From positions 1 to 40,471 of the IMG/VR virus record IMGVR_UViG_3300010885_056921: a stretch of 40,471 nucleotides of DNA. One strand, 5' to 3'. This DNA comes from a virus. The position numbers and the translations under genes are program-made. Below, in pieces: positions 1-7,549 of the stretch; the stretch's first letter is position 1, and each line of letters starts with the position of its first letter. The notes under the pieces were generated by a model. That model searched no databases. It was not told the DNA's origin and saw only the letters and a program-made list of their open reading frames with translations.

Positions 1-207
1 GTACATTACAAGATTGAAAGTATAGTGATCTTTCTCTTCATTATATTTTACATTAAACTGCGGCTGCATGTCAAGAACGGGAACATAACCTTTGTCTCGC
101 ATTTGCTGGACTAAAAGTCTTTCGTAGTTTTCTCTTGAACTTTGAAAAATAGAATCATCTTTAATAACTCCATTCATCCAAAAATCATGTATTTTACGTG
201 GATACAT
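1..207 (-). CDS. Hypothetical protein, N-terminal part (runs off left edge)
   Basis: I read an open frame of 69 codons from an ATG at 207 to the window edge without a stop. It begins MYPRKIHDFW and is rich in charged and aromatic residues. No domain is recognisable. An AAGGA ribosome site lies about 13 bases upstream; an in-frame GTG six bases before the ATG is an alternative start. A TGA-TATAAT extended -10 box lies 22 bases upstream, inside an 18-base palindrome, so the gene probably has its own, possibly repressor-controlled, promoter separate from the helicase that precedes it. Function unknown; position next to the helicase suggests a DNA-metabolism role, which is only inference. Confidence 0.7.
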   Translation of the reverse strand, partial: MYPRKIHDFWMNGVIKDDSIFQSSRENYERLLVQQMRDKGYVPVLDMQPQFNVKYNEEKDHYTFNLVMY

Positions 208-221
208 TATCACCAATCTTC

Positions 222-239
222 CTTGATAATTATATCAAG
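222..239. promoter_or_regulatory. 18-base palindrome overlapping an extended -10 box
   Basis: The plus strand reads CTTGATA-atta-TATCAAG: perfect 7-base arms with a 4-base spacer. On the minus strand the same bases contain TGA-TATAAT (229-237), an extended -10 box for the gene starting at 207. A palindrome centred on a -10 box is the usual geometry of a repressor operator. It could also fold in RNA, but no T-run follows, so a terminator is less likely. No regulator gene is visible in the window. Confidence 0.5.
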
Positions 240-259
240 TTAATAATTGATTACATAAA

Positions 260-1486
260 TTATCCCGCAGGTATTTCATATACTTCTTTTACAATACCCC
301 TGTTAAGATCCCAGTCCAAATACATACCAAATTCTGTTCCATGACGATTTTTGCGACTTACAATTTCCATAATATTTGAATCAGGATTTTTATGAATAGC
401 AATAGCCATATCAGCATCATACTCAATTGCTTTAGACCAAGCAACTTGATTTAACATTGGAGGGGTATCATGGTCAGATGTTTCTTCTGCAGTTGCAGCA
501 GTAATATCAATAACAGGAATATTATTTCTCATTGCAAGCATTTTAAACTCACGAGAAATGTTCATATTTCTTTCAGTTGGTGCCTTAGAATTATTTGAAT
601 CTGCAAATAATTGATGATAATCAAGAATAACAAGATCTGGCTTATGTTGATCAATTTTTGCTTGGACTGTTGTTGGGGTTACTTGCCCTGCACCTTCATT
701 TGATACAAGAATAAAACCATTCTTATCTAAGAACTTTTTACGTCCCCAATCATCAAAGGCATTAAGATCAACACTACCCCTAGCAAAATCTGAAGATTTA
801 AATAGTCCCGACCCAAGCATTGTATAAATACGATCACGCATATTTTCTGGGGTCATTTCAAGAGATATGATCATAGGTTTAAACCCTTGTTCCCAAGCTT
901 TGCAGGCCAAATAAGACGAGAACCACGTCTTACCCTTACCTGGCCAACCAATCATCACTATAAGGTGCCCTGGAGCCATTCCAGTAGGGTATGCATAATC
1001 AATTGCTTTAAAGCCAGTCATAATTCCTGGACTACCACCCATTGCATCAGAACGATCTCGCACTGCTTCAAAATGCTTTTTTGCCATTTCAAAATCAGTT
1101 AAATCTATATCTCTAACATTTGCAGTAAGTTTATTAAGATTATTGAGTTCTATCTGCATTTGAGCAACAACTCTAGACGACGCTTCTGTTTTTAAGCTTG
1201 CACCTGAAGTTAACAAAAGGTTACGGAGGCGTGAAGCAAGATATTCATTCTTAAGTTGATCTAAGTAGTAAGCGGTTTCCCCTTTAACTTTAACTGGTTC
1301 AAAATCTTTAAATTTTTCTGTAAGGACAGAAATATCAGGAACAGATTTAAACTTTAAATAATAAGATTTTAAGCCTTCCCAAACATCTCTATGGGATGTA
1401 AACACTTCATCAATATTTTCCGCAAGGATTGTAGAAATATCTTTATTTTCACAAACTGCTGTTATGACGGCGGATTCAGTGTTCAT
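260..1486 (-). CDS. DnaB-type replicative helicase
   Basis: RecA-fold hexameric helicase that would unwind DNA at the phage replication fork. The protein is 408 residues. The Walker A motif GWPGKGKT lies near residues 180-187 and the Walker B stretch LVILDYHQL near 285-293, with a family-typical segment IISLEMTPENM between them and an arginine-rich RKNRHG near the C-terminus. The first 150 residues form a helical N-terminal domain, shorter than in bacterial DnaB but usual for phage members. I chose the ATG at 1486 because AAGGG stands just before it; an in-frame TTG at 1501 is possible. It overlaps the upstream small gene by about 11 bases, so translation is probably coupled. Substrate details are family knowledge, not seen here. 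Confidence 0.93.
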   Translation of the reverse strand: MNTESAVITAVCENKDISTILAENIDEVFTSHRDVWEGLKSYYLKFKSVPDISVLTEKFKDFEPVKVKGETAYYLDQLKNEYLASRLRNLLLTSGASLKTEASSRVVAQMQIELNNLNKLTANVRDIDLTDFEMAKKHFEAVRDRSDAMGGSPGIMTGFKAIDYAYPTGMAPGHLIVMIGWPGKGKTWFSSYLACKAWEQGFKPMIISLEMTPENMRDRIYTMLGSGLFKSSDFARGSVDLNAFDDWGRKKFLDKNGFILVSNEGAGQVTPTTVQAKIDQHKPDLVILDYHQLFADSNNSKAPTERNMNISREFKMLAMRNNIPVIDITAATAEETSDHDTPPMLNQVAWSKAIEYDADMAIAIHKNPDSNIMEIVSRKNRHGTEFGMYLDWDLNRGIVKEVYEIPAG

Positions 1487-1808
1487 TGTCCCTTTCTTCA
1501 ACCATAATTTTAGTCTTAGACCTAATCAATTCTCTACGAGTTTTGTCTTCTTTAGATTGTTGCAAAGTTATATCAATCTTTTCAAAATTATAAAAAAACC
1601 ATTGTATTGGATGTCCAGATTTTGTAATTTTAAAATAATACTCCAACAACTCTTTTGCACGATCATAACCAACACTATCAATTACATCTTGCATAGCCCA
1701 CTTTTCTCTGTACTTATTTACAATAGCAGGCTTTTTATAATTTTCTTTGTATAAAGTACAGTAAAGTGAAACTAAGCCATACGCAAGCTTTGCTTCATCC
1801 TTTGTCAT
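1476..1808 (-). CDS. Small protein upstream of helicase; possible helicase loader
   Basis: 110 residues, mostly helical by composition, with an aromatic-rich middle (YYFKITKSGHPIQWFFYNF near 57-75) and a charged C-terminus (SKEDKTRRELIRSKTK). No family is recognised with certainty. It overlaps the start of the DnaB-type helicase and the end of the next upstream gene, so the three are co-translated. In many phages a small helical protein directly before the helicase is a loader or replisome accessory protein; that assignment here rests on position only. Confidence 0.8.
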   Translation of the reverse strand: MTKDEAKLAYGLVSLYCTLYKENYKKPAIVNKYREKWAMQDVIDSVGYDRAKELLEYYFKITKSGHPIQWFFYNFEKIDITLQQSKEDKTRRELIRSKTKIMVEERDNEH

Positions 1809-2014
1809 TTCTTACCCTTTAACTCTTCCTCAATTTCATTAACTTTTTCAATTAACTTTTTTTCAACAAATTTATAAACCCTATCAGTTGCTTCGTCTGT
1901 GCTTTCGCCATCACGCTTAAAGTCTTCAATAGCAATACCTATTTTAATATTTTCGTAATTACCTAAATTGCGGGTAAACTGCAAATCAACTCTAATGCTC
2001 GTCTGGTTCGTCAT
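1805..2014 (-). CDS. Small charged hypothetical protein
   Basis: 69 residues starting at ATG 2014 (MTNQTSIRVD), which has GGGAAG upstream; an in-frame TTG at 2035 would add seven lysine-rich residues. The N-terminal half alternates hydrophobic and polar residues as in a small beta sheet (SIRVDLQFTR, NIKIGIAIEDF), and the C-terminal half is a charged helix ending EEELKGKK. No known family recognised. It overlaps both neighbours by a few bases within the helicase operon. Confidence 0.75.
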   Translation of the reverse strand: MTNQTSIRVDLQFTRNLGNYENIKIGIAIEDFKRDGESTDEATDRVYKFVEKKLIEKVNEIEEELKGKK

Positions 2015-2231
2015 TCTTTTTTTCTTCCCTTTCAACTAGAGCAAATCCTGGCTTAAACTTTTTAGGATTTTTGTCTGAAAGATGTTGATACAACATCATT
2101 AAACGATCCGATATCGCTATCATAGCATCTAGATCATCCTTTTGTAAAGCCAACTCCATAGCATATTCTAAAACCTTTAATGCAGCATCAAGTGTTTGTT
2201 TTGCTTCTTTATTTATTTTATCATTTACCAT
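1992..2231 (-). CDS. Small acidic helical protein
   Basis: 79 residues from ATG 2231 (MVNDKINKEA), chosen because GGAAAG precedes it; a TTG at 2246 is the alternative. It reads as two amphipathic helices (TLDAALKVLEYAMELALQK and DLDAMIAISDRLMMLYQHL) followed by a disordered acidic tail ending DEPDEH. This two-helix form resembles small subunit-binding or anti-restriction-like phage proteins, but nothing specific supports a function. It overlaps the upstream gene's stop region and the downstream start. Confidence 0.75.
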   Translation of the reverse strand: MVNDKINKEAKQTLDAALKVLEYAMELALQKDDLDAMIAISDRLMMLYQHLSDKNPKKFKPGFALVEREEKKNDEPDEH

Positions 2232-2740
2232 TCGGGTGCTTTCCAAACTGGGACAAATTCCCCATCATTGTTTTTAACGTATAAAATGTTTTCTTGTTTC
2301 ATTATAGCTTCTATTTCTGCTCTTGATGGCATATCACCTGGTGTAACCCCGCCATCATTCCTAGGTCTACCCCTATGAACTGTTTTAAAAAAATTATGCA
2401 TTTCCCTAACGTCGTCTTCACTCCAAAAATATTTTCCTGGATGTTTATTGCCATTAAGTGAATATGCTTGTTGTGGGAACTTTAAACTACCACGATACAT
2501 ATGCATTTTAATAGTATCTTCATGCTTACCAATAATTTTTACAACTTCTGAGATGGGGTAAGCATATTGTTTATTTTTATTAACATCAGTTAAATTATAA
2601 GCAACACGCTTACCCAATTGATAATCCCAAGAAATTAATAAGTCTTCAGCTCTAGAGCGACGTAAAACTTTGTGAAGCTTTCCGTTTAAATAGAAATACC
2701 GTAACCGTGTTGCAGTATTTCCTCTTTTTTTGCGATCCAT
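2225..2740 (-). CDS. Putative DNA-binding protein with helix-turn-helix-like centre and AT-hook-like motif
   Basis: 171 residues. The centre (about 60-118) has the shape of a MerR/excisionase-type winged helix: a helix (ISEVVKIIGKHEDTIKMHM), a wing with glycines and aromatics, then WSEDDVREMHNFF. It is followed by RGRPR at 123-127, the core of an AT-hook minor-groove binder, which would suit this A+T-rich genome. The N-terminus is strongly basic. It could be a transcription regulator or a replication-origin protein. The motif assignments are by eye and moderate in strength. It overlaps the zinc-ribbon gene by 55 bases. Confidence 0.78.
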   Translation of the reverse strand: MDRKKRGNTATRLRYFYLNGKLHKVLRRSRAEDLLISWDYQLGKRVAYNLTDVNKNKQYAYPISEVVKIIGKHEDTIKMHMYRGSLKFPQQAYSLNGNKHPGKYFWSEDDVREMHNFFKTVHRGRPRNDGGVTPGDMPSRAEIEAIMKQENILYVKNNDGEFVPVWKAPEW

Positions 2741-2871
2741 GATGCGAACCTATTTTCTCTTTTAATCATCCATCTTTTCCCACATATAGCACAGAACAAT
2801 TCAACCCGCAGGTTTTGGGAATAAACTCTGTCAACGAATACTCGTCCCGTACATTTTTTACATTTAAGCAT
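2686..2871 (-). CDS. Small zinc-ribbon protein
   Basis: 61 residues with two CxxC knuckles, C4/C7 and C27/C30, separated by 19 residues, which is the layout of a four-cysteine zinc ribbon. The rest is basic (KRWMIKRENR). Such proteins usually bind nucleic acid or act as small transcription or replication accessories. No clear ribosome site precedes the ATG. The 3' end overlaps the downstream DNA-binding-like gene by 55 bases in another frame, which is long, but both frames look protein-like. Confidence 0.7.
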   Translation of the reverse strand: MLKCKKCTGRVFVDRVYSQNLRVELFCAICGKRWMIKRENRFASWIAKKEEILQHGYGISI

Positions 2872-2891
2872 TATTAAGTTTTATCTATAAC

Positions 2892-3071
2892 TTACTTTGC
2901 TGGAGCGTTGAAGTGATCAATTGCACCCTTGAGTACAGGACCTAGGACACCAACTAGTGCTGCCCATGCTACCTTTTTGACATCGTGGTTTCCACCTTGC
3001 CAAATTGCCACTGCTGCTGCAGAGGTTGCGTACACGTAATGCTCTACAAGAGCTTTGCGCTTTGTGTTCAT
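2892..3071 (-). CDS. 59-residue hydrophobic protein, possibly holin-like
   Basis: I found this frame by translating the gap: MNTKRKALVEHY at the start, FNAPAK at the end. The ATG has AGGAG seven bases upstream. The centre is alanine/valine-rich (ATSAAAVAIWQGG and WAALVGVLGPVL), suggesting one or two short membrane helices flanked by basic residues at the N-terminus. Small proteins of this kind in phages of Gram-positive bacteria are often called holins; a clearer holin candidate lies next to the endolysin at 28.4 kb. Codons are more G+C-rich than in neighbouring genes, like the metallophosphoesterase just upstream. Confidence 0.75.
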   Translation of the reverse strand: MNTKRKALVEHYVYATSAAAVAIWQGGNHDVKKVAWAALVGVLGPVLKGAIDHFNAPAK

Positions 3072-3089
3072 TTATTTCTCCTATTTAGG

Positions 3090-3845
3090 TTATGCGGTAA
3101 ATATTTTACCGTCAACTACACAAGTGTAATCTCGTGTAATTTGTATTAGCTGAACGTGTGGATAATCATTGACAACATGTGCCACTGCAAATCCCGCCTG
3201 CCAATTTTTTTGGATTGAATAATCCATTTTGTTTTCATCGCATAGATGACCAATTTCATATCCACGCAGTTCTTGACCACTTAGATTGTATGTTTGAAAA
3301 TAAGCACCCATGCGGTGAGAGTGTCCACGCACTAAGGATATACCCCAGTTGTTGACATCGTTACGGACAGATTCTCCAGAGTGTTTAGATATGGATTCGC
3401 CATGGTGACCATACAAATCACCAAAACGCTTAACTGGAGGTTCATTATAATGATGCCAGTTAAAGCCATGCTTATTATATTCATAGAGTGAATCTGGTGT
3501 AACGAAATCTAGTAATGTTGGAGCTTTCTTTGCAATATAGTCTCCGTGTCTTGTCCATCCATGGTTACCGTCATGAAAATGACAATCAGCATTTGGTACA
3601 ATTTCCCTAATATCTGATAAGAATTGACGTGTTCCTAAAACCCCGCCATCCATAATAGAAATTCCTTCATCAGGATATCCGTCTGCCCAACGACTTGTAG
3701 AATCAGCATCATCAATATCTCCAAGAAGGTCTACTGAATCTGGTTTCCACCACTTCATAACTTTAAGGAATAATTCTACTTTGCGTTCATCGTGGAGTGG
3801 GAAGTGGACATCTGAGACCATCATCCATTTTAAATCATTAGTCAT
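3090..3845 (-). CDS. Calcineurin-type metallophosphoesterase
   Basis: 251 residues with the full metal-binding signature of the family: D12-x-H14, G42-D43, G93-N94-H95, a histidine pair at 147-148 and G174-H175-x-H177. These bind two metal ions that attack phosphoesters. Substrates in phages are varied (phosphoproteins, nucleotides, DNA or RNA ends) and cannot be read from the sequence. It has its own canonical promoter (TTGACA/TACAAT) overlapping the stop of the HNH gene and an AAAAAGGA ribosome site. Codon use looks more G+C-rich than in the tail genes, consistent with good expression. Confidence 0.92.
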   Translation of the reverse strand: MTNDLKWMMVSDVHFPLHDERKVELFLKVMKWWKPDSVDLLGDIDDADSTSRWADGYPDEGISIMDGGVLGTRQFLSDIREIVPNADCHFHDGNHGWTRHGDYIAKKAPTLLDFVTPDSLYEYNKHGFNWHHYNEPPVKRFGDLYGHHGESISKHSGESVRNDVNNWGISLVRGHSHRMGAYFQTYNLSGQELRGYEIGHLCDENKMDYSIQKNWQAGFAVAHVVNDYPHVQLIQITRDYTCVVDGKIFTA

Positions 3846-3870
3846 ATAATCCTTTTTCTAGGTTTAGTTA

Positions 3871-3900
3871 ATTGTAGCGTAATATATTAGTTTTTGTCAA
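3871..3900 (-). promoter_or_regulatory. Canonical promoter for the metallophosphoesterase gene
   Basis: Minus strand TTGACA (3895-3900), 18-base spacer, TACAAT (3871-3876). Transcription would start near 3864, giving a leader of about 20 bases with an AAAAAGGA ribosome site. This is the only perfect -35 box found with proper spacing; it overlaps the stop codon of the HNH gene. Confidence 0.75.
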
Positions 3901-4157
3901 GCAACGTGCGCTTTATTATGTTCTAATCTTGAACATAAAAATAGATTAATTAATCTATTATCTATTTTGTTTTCGTTAATATGGTGAATGGTTTCCCAAT
4001 CTTCTAAAATACGCCCAATATTTTTTTCTATAATAAGGCGATGCTCATAATACCAGCCTTTAAAATTTTTAGGATGTTCTGGAACTTTTACTAGAACATA
4101 TCCTTCTTTACTGATCTTCCTATCTTTCTTTGTCCAAAGTTGAATAGGATGATACAT
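3897..4157 (-). CDS. HNH endonuclease-like protein
   Basis: 86 residues from ATG 4157, which directly follows the stop of the upstream gene and has AAGGAG upstream; a longer start at 4187 would overlap that gene. The core EHRLIIEKNIGRILEDWE, then IHHINENKIDNRLINL and a final LEHNKAH, is the HNH_3 (beta-beta-alpha metal) pattern of homing-type nucleases: E39-H40, H58-H59, N61 and N67. Such small free-standing HNH genes often move between phage genomes by cutting DNA that lacks them. It sits between the tail-side small genes and the metallophosphoesterase, a typical insertion boundary. Confidence 0.87.
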   Translation of the reverse strand: MYHPIQLWTKKDRKISKEGYVLVKVPEHPKNFKGWYYEHRLIIEKNIGRILEDWETIHHINENKIDNRLINLFLCSRLEHNKAHVA

Positions 4158-4158
4158 T

Positions 4159-4560
4159 TTATAAGTTTTCTCCTTCAACGTGAACAAGAACTTCTTTTTG
4201 TCCCGCTTGAATTATATCTGCATTAATCCATTCTAGCACATCTGGGTTTATGATGTGACGGCGTTTTGAATCGCTTATAAGATATATTTTACTATCTGAA
4301 ATATCTTTTACCAAAGTCCCGTCCCTAAAGCCTAGTACACCAGCAGTAACTAGTTTGTTTAACATGTTATCGCTTGTTTTAACAATTGGCAGGGACCAAG
4401 TAAGCATGGCTCTTTCAGAAACAAATTTAAACTTTTTCTCACCCTTTATATAAAAATAACCTTTTTCAGTAGAAGCAATTAAGCCACTTGGTACTAAGGG
4501 GTTATATATTTTCTGGGGAGATTGCTTCTTGAATAGATTTTGAATATTCATCTTTAGCAT
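4159..4560 (-). CDS. Hypothetical protein with surface-protein-like repeat motifs
   Basis: 133 residues. After a basic N-terminus come glycine/aromatic segments such as STEKGYFYIKGEKKF, then GTLVKDISDSKIYLI and SDSKRRHIINPDVLEW. The pattern 'Gly-x-Leu-Val-Lys ... Tyr-Leu-Ile ... Lys-Arg-His ... Pro' resembles short repeats found in secreted cell-wall-associated bacterial proteins, so a role in tail or envelope contact is possible; this is a loose resemblance. Starts at 4560 and 4551 are both possible. The 5' part overlaps the 59-residue gene by about 59 bases. Confidence 0.72.
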   Translation of the reverse strand: MLKMNIQNLFKKQSPQKIYNPLVPSGLIASTEKGYFYIKGEKKFKFVSERAMLTWSLPIVKTSDNMLNKLVTAGVLGFRDGTLVKDISDSKIYLISDSKRRHIINPDVLEWINADIIQAGQKEVLVHVEGENL

Positions 4561-4681
4561 TCTCTTTTTCCATTATTTGTGTTAGGTCTGCTCTTAAAAC
4601 AGCAATTTGAGTTTCATAATTTGAAACAATTTCGCCTATACGTTGTTGTAGGGCGGTTATTACTAATTCCGCTTTTTCCAT
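4502..4681 (-). CDS. 59-residue coiled-coil-like small protein
   Basis: Read from the gap between larger frames: starts MEKAELVITALQQRIGEIVS and ends AISPENI. The heptad-like spacing of hydrophobic residues (A, L, I, L, I, V) across the first 40 residues suggests one long helix or coiled coil. AAAAGG stands about eight bases before the ATG. It belongs to a row of three tiny helical genes (4502-5171) just after the tail-fibre genes; such rows often encode trimerising tail accessories or chaperones. Function unknown. Confidence 0.72.
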   Translation of the reverse strand: MEKAELVITALQQRIGEIVSNYETQIAVLRADLTQIMEKENAKDEYSKSIQEAISPENI

Positions 4682-4696
4682 TATATACCTTTTCTA

Positions 4697-4954
4697 TTAG
4701 TTAGATGTTGGAGTTACCGATGTTGCTAAAGCAATTGCTGCATTTTGTGCATCTATTTCTTTTTGAATAATTGCAATTTGTGCATTAACATCTGCTAGTT
4801 GAGCATTCAATTGTGCAATATTAGATTCGTTTGGTATTGACAAAGCATTTGCTTCCATTAAATTTAAAGTAGCATTATACTCAGTATACATGACATTCTT
4901 CATATGCTGTTCTGCAATTGCAAGCTTTTCTTCTGGCGATAAATTTATAGTCAT
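4697..4954 (-). CDS. Small Gln/Ala/Asn-rich helical protein
   Basis: 85 residues. The middle, NIAQLNAQLADVNAQIAIIQ and KEIDAQNAAIALA, is a regular heptad pattern and very probably a coiled coil; the C-terminus VTPTSN is flexible. A near-perfect AAGGAGG ribosome site precedes the ATG, the strongest in the region, and a TGA-TATAAT box lies just ahead, so it is probably well expressed on its own short transcript. Could be a virion accessory or fibre-assembly protein; no family recognised. Confidence 0.78.
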   Translation of the reverse strand: MTINLSPEEKLAIAEQHMKNVMYTEYNATLNLMEANALSIPNESNIAQLNAQLADVNAQIAIIQKEIDAQNAAIALATSVTPTSN

Positions 4955-4969
4955 TTTTCCTCCTTTCTT

Positions 4970-4978
4970 ATTATATCA
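4970..4978 (-). promoter_or_regulatory. Extended -10 promoter before the 85-residue gene
   Basis: Minus strand TGA followed by TATAAT (4970-4975), overlapping the stop codon of the upstream gene. A start near 4963 would leave a leader of only about nine bases, with the AAGGAGG site at its very end. No -35 box is evident. Confidence 0.5.
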
Positions 4979-5171
4979 TATTCATTAAATTATTACGCTC
5001 TTCAGTAAGACTAGATATAATTAATAACAAGTTGTTTATAGATTCTCTTCTTGTTATTCCTTCTAGTTTTTCTATTGGGTCATCTATTATACCTTGTTCA
5101 ACTAATTTAATTGTTAGCTTATAATTATTTATTCTTTCATTTAAAATTTGTATTTTTTCTTTATTATTCAT
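4971..5171 (-). CDS. Small helical hypothetical protein
   Basis: 66 residues, MNNKEKIQILNERINNYK at the start; hydrophobic residues recur every three to four positions (I, L, I, Y, L, I), so it is probably a helical hairpin or coiled coil. AGGA lies about nine bases upstream of the ATG. It follows the 789-residue tail protein after eight bases and precedes two similar small helical genes, which suggests one functional set linked to tail fibres. No family recognised. Confidence 0.72.
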   Translation of the reverse strand: MNNKEKIQILNERINNYKLTIKLVEQGIIDDPIEKLEGITRRESINNLLLIISSLTEERNNLMNMI

Positions 5172-5179
5172 ATTTTATC

Positions 5180-7549
5180 CTATTGAGCATTTGATAATCC
5201 TGAATCTCCTGAAGTTCCTGCTGAGTTTGTAGCATACGCTGCAACTTTCCACTGCACTGAAGTTTTTGGTAAAGTAAAAGTTCCAGAATTAGTACTAGAG
5301 AAAGGACCTTTTGTTGTTTGTATAGTTGAAAAATTATTGGACGATCCATAAGCGTGTAAATAATATGTTATTGGGGCTGTCCCAGTTGAAGCTGACCAAG
5401 ATGCAGAATAATTCCAAGAACTTGAATTTGCACCAATATAAGAAAGAGTAGGTGTTCCTGGTATACTTGGCGCAATTGATGATGGCGTATATGTCCAATA
5501 TGCATATAGAGATATATTTGAATTTGGATAATAAACATTTCCTCTTCCGCCAGCAAAGTTGCCCGAGCCAGATGAACCAGTGTACCATCCATTAAAAGTA
5601 TAATTAGATACAGAACTAGGTGATGGCAAAGTTACATAGCCTCCTTGCGTTGTTGTTACTGATCCAGATGAGCTATCTATTGAATCTACATAAGTAACAG
5701 TATAGCTTGGTGCAGCACCTGTAATAACTTGAGCTGGCCCTACCCAAGCACCGTATGTATTGTTGTTTCTTGAACGAATAAAATAATATATTTGCTTAGA
5801 ATAACCTTGATAAATAGTTTGTGATGTTCCAGTTATTCCTGAATACTGTGCTGAAACAGCTCCCGATGGAGTTGCAGAAATAGTTTGTGAATATATTTCA
5901 TAAGATGAAACATTGTTTGGAAAATTTTGCCCGCCGTAAGTATCTGATGGTGCGGCATTCCAAGATATTACTGCATTATCTGCAGAAGCATAACCTGAAG
6001 CATTTGTGGGAGAAACTGGAGTTCCTGCATAAAAAAATGGAGGACTTGAAGGTGCAGGACTTGAATTTGCTTGAGCAGATCCACTAGCATTTGTTCCTGT
6101 AGATATTCCATAATAATATCCATTTGTTGGGATATCGTAACGAACAGTACTAGAGGATGTACTAATAGTATCATAATAGCTATAGCTTCCCGAAACAGTT
6201 CCGCTTCTATAAATATCTAAACGCATACTTGTTGCACGTAAAGAAGAAGACTGTATGTACCCTTGTGTTGTAAAGTTTCCGACAGAAGAAGAAAATGTTG
6301 GTGTTGCTGGTACTACAGCAACTACTGGACCAACACTAGACGGACTTGCAATATTACTTAACCCACTTGAATTACCAGCATTAACATAAGCTGAAATTGT
6401 ATTGTTATATGAAGAATTATAAGTAAACGTATAATCTACATAATTTGTTGTATATGTACCTGCTTGATTTGATGTTATTGATGTTACAGGAAAAGTATTG
6501 TAATAAATTGTATAATTATAATATGTTGGACTATTTGACCATGTTCCAAAATTTAATCTTAAAGTAGTACCCGATGTTATTTGTCCAGAAAATACGTTAC
6601 CCAATGTATCTGTCCAATACGGATAATTTTGAACAACTGGTACCCCTGGGGAGACTTTTGCTGTTGCTGCATATTTTAAAATACCTTGAGTAGTCCCCGC
6701 ATAATCTGAACCACTGTTATACTGTGTTTCTACAGCATAAATATAATAGCCATTATCTGTTGAAGTTGATGTATATGTAGATGTTGTAGTCCAAGTTGTA
6801 CCGTTATTATTCCATAAAGGCGCTGAACCTGTAATAGGAGTTGCATATGTTTTTATACTTTCAGGGGTTGAATATAAAGTTGTGCTTTTATACCAACTAA
6901 CATTATATCTTGTACTATCTGGAAAATACGCCTCTGTTCCATTCCATGTTGCGGTATATGTTGCTGTTGAATTTACATTAAATGTTGTTGCTGCAGAACC
7001 CATGCTTGCAGAAATATTTAAGGGAGGATTTGTAATAACTATTACTCTTCCATATCCATTACCTACAGAATCAATGCTGGGTATACTTTGAGTATTATTA
7101 TCTGTTATTTGAAAATCTAAATACTTTCCCGCCCAATTTGAACTATACCCATTAAATGATGGTGTTGTTAAATTGATTAATATTCCACTACTGTATGTTC
7201 CTGATGAAATTATTGTGTTAGACCCACCCGTTGATGCTGAACATGATTGAACTTGATATGCATATGAAATTCCAGTAAAACCAGAATTGTTCCATGTCCC
7301 GTTTTGTCCATATAAAGAGCTTCCAATTCTTACATAATTATTAACATAAACATTGTTTCCTGCTAAATCCGTTGAAAAAAATGGAGAAAAAGTTGAAATT
7401 GGTCCAGCTTTTGGCCAAAATAATTGCCAAATATTTGCTGAAGTTTTAACAAATATTTTTTTAGCAATTTGCCAAGTACTTGAAGAAGTTTTAACAAAAA
7501 ATTGTTGAGCTGGAACCCAAGTGTTTGCTGTTTTTTTTATAAATAACAT
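5180..7549 (-). CDS. Tail/adhesin protein with Ig-like domains and an InlB-type repeat
   Basis: 789 residues, very rich in Ser, Thr, Tyr, Gly and Asn. The N-terminus has a threefold short repeat (IKKTANTWVPAQQFF, VKTSSSTWQIAKKIF, VKTSANIWQ), a pattern common at the start of phage tail-tip accessory proteins. The bulk is a series of beta-sandwich (Ig/FN3-like) domains separated by proline-rich linkers. Around residues 650-690 is a Listeria-Bacteroides/InlB B-repeat: YTFNGWYTG ... ISLYAYWT. Such proteins decorate the tail tip and may contact cell-surface polymers. It starts right after the stop of the 958-residue tail protein, with only a weak ribosome site, so translation is probably coupled. 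Confidence 0.82.
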   Translation of the reverse strand: MLFIKKTANTWVPAQQFFVKTSSSTWQIAKKIFVKTSANIWQLFWPKAGPISTFSPFFSTDLAGNNVYVNNYVRIGSSLYGQNGTWNNSGFTGISYAYQVQSCSASTGGSNTIISSGTYSSGILINLTTPSFNGYSSNWAGKYLDFQITDNNTQSIPSIDSVGNGYGRVIVITNPPLNISASMGSAATTFNVNSTATYTATWNGTEAYFPDSTRYNVSWYKSTTLYSTPESIKTYATPITGSAPLWNNNGTTWTTTSTYTSTSTDNGYYIYAVETQYNSGSDYAGTTQGILKYAATAKVSPGVPVVQNYPYWTDTLGNVFSGQITSGTTLRLNFGTWSNSPTYYNYTIYYNTFPVTSITSNQAGTYTTNYVDYTFTYNSSYNNTISAYVNAGNSSGLSNIASPSSVGPVVAVVPATPTFSSSVGNFTTQGYIQSSSLRATSMRLDIYRSGTVSGSYSYYDTISTSSSTVRYDIPTNGYYYGISTGTNASGSAQANSSPAPSSPPFFYAGTPVSPTNASGYASADNAVISWNAAPSDTYGGQNFPNNVSSYEIYSQTISATPSGAVSAQYSGITGTSQTIYQGYSKQIYYFIRSRNNNTYGAWVGPAQVITGAAPSYTVTYVDSIDSSSGSVTTTQGGYVTLPSPSSVSNYTFNGWYTGSSGSGNFAGGRGNVYYPNSNISLYAYWTYTPSSIAPSIPGTPTLSYIGANSSSWNYSASWSASTGTAPITYYLHAYGSSNNFSTIQTTKGPFSSTNSGTFTLPKTSVQWKVAAYATNSAGTSGDSGLSNAQ

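Noticed and set aside
887-1102. Small plus-strand open frames across the helicase, tail and tape-measure genes
   Set aside because: They are antisense shadows of clear minus-strand genes, with no start signals.
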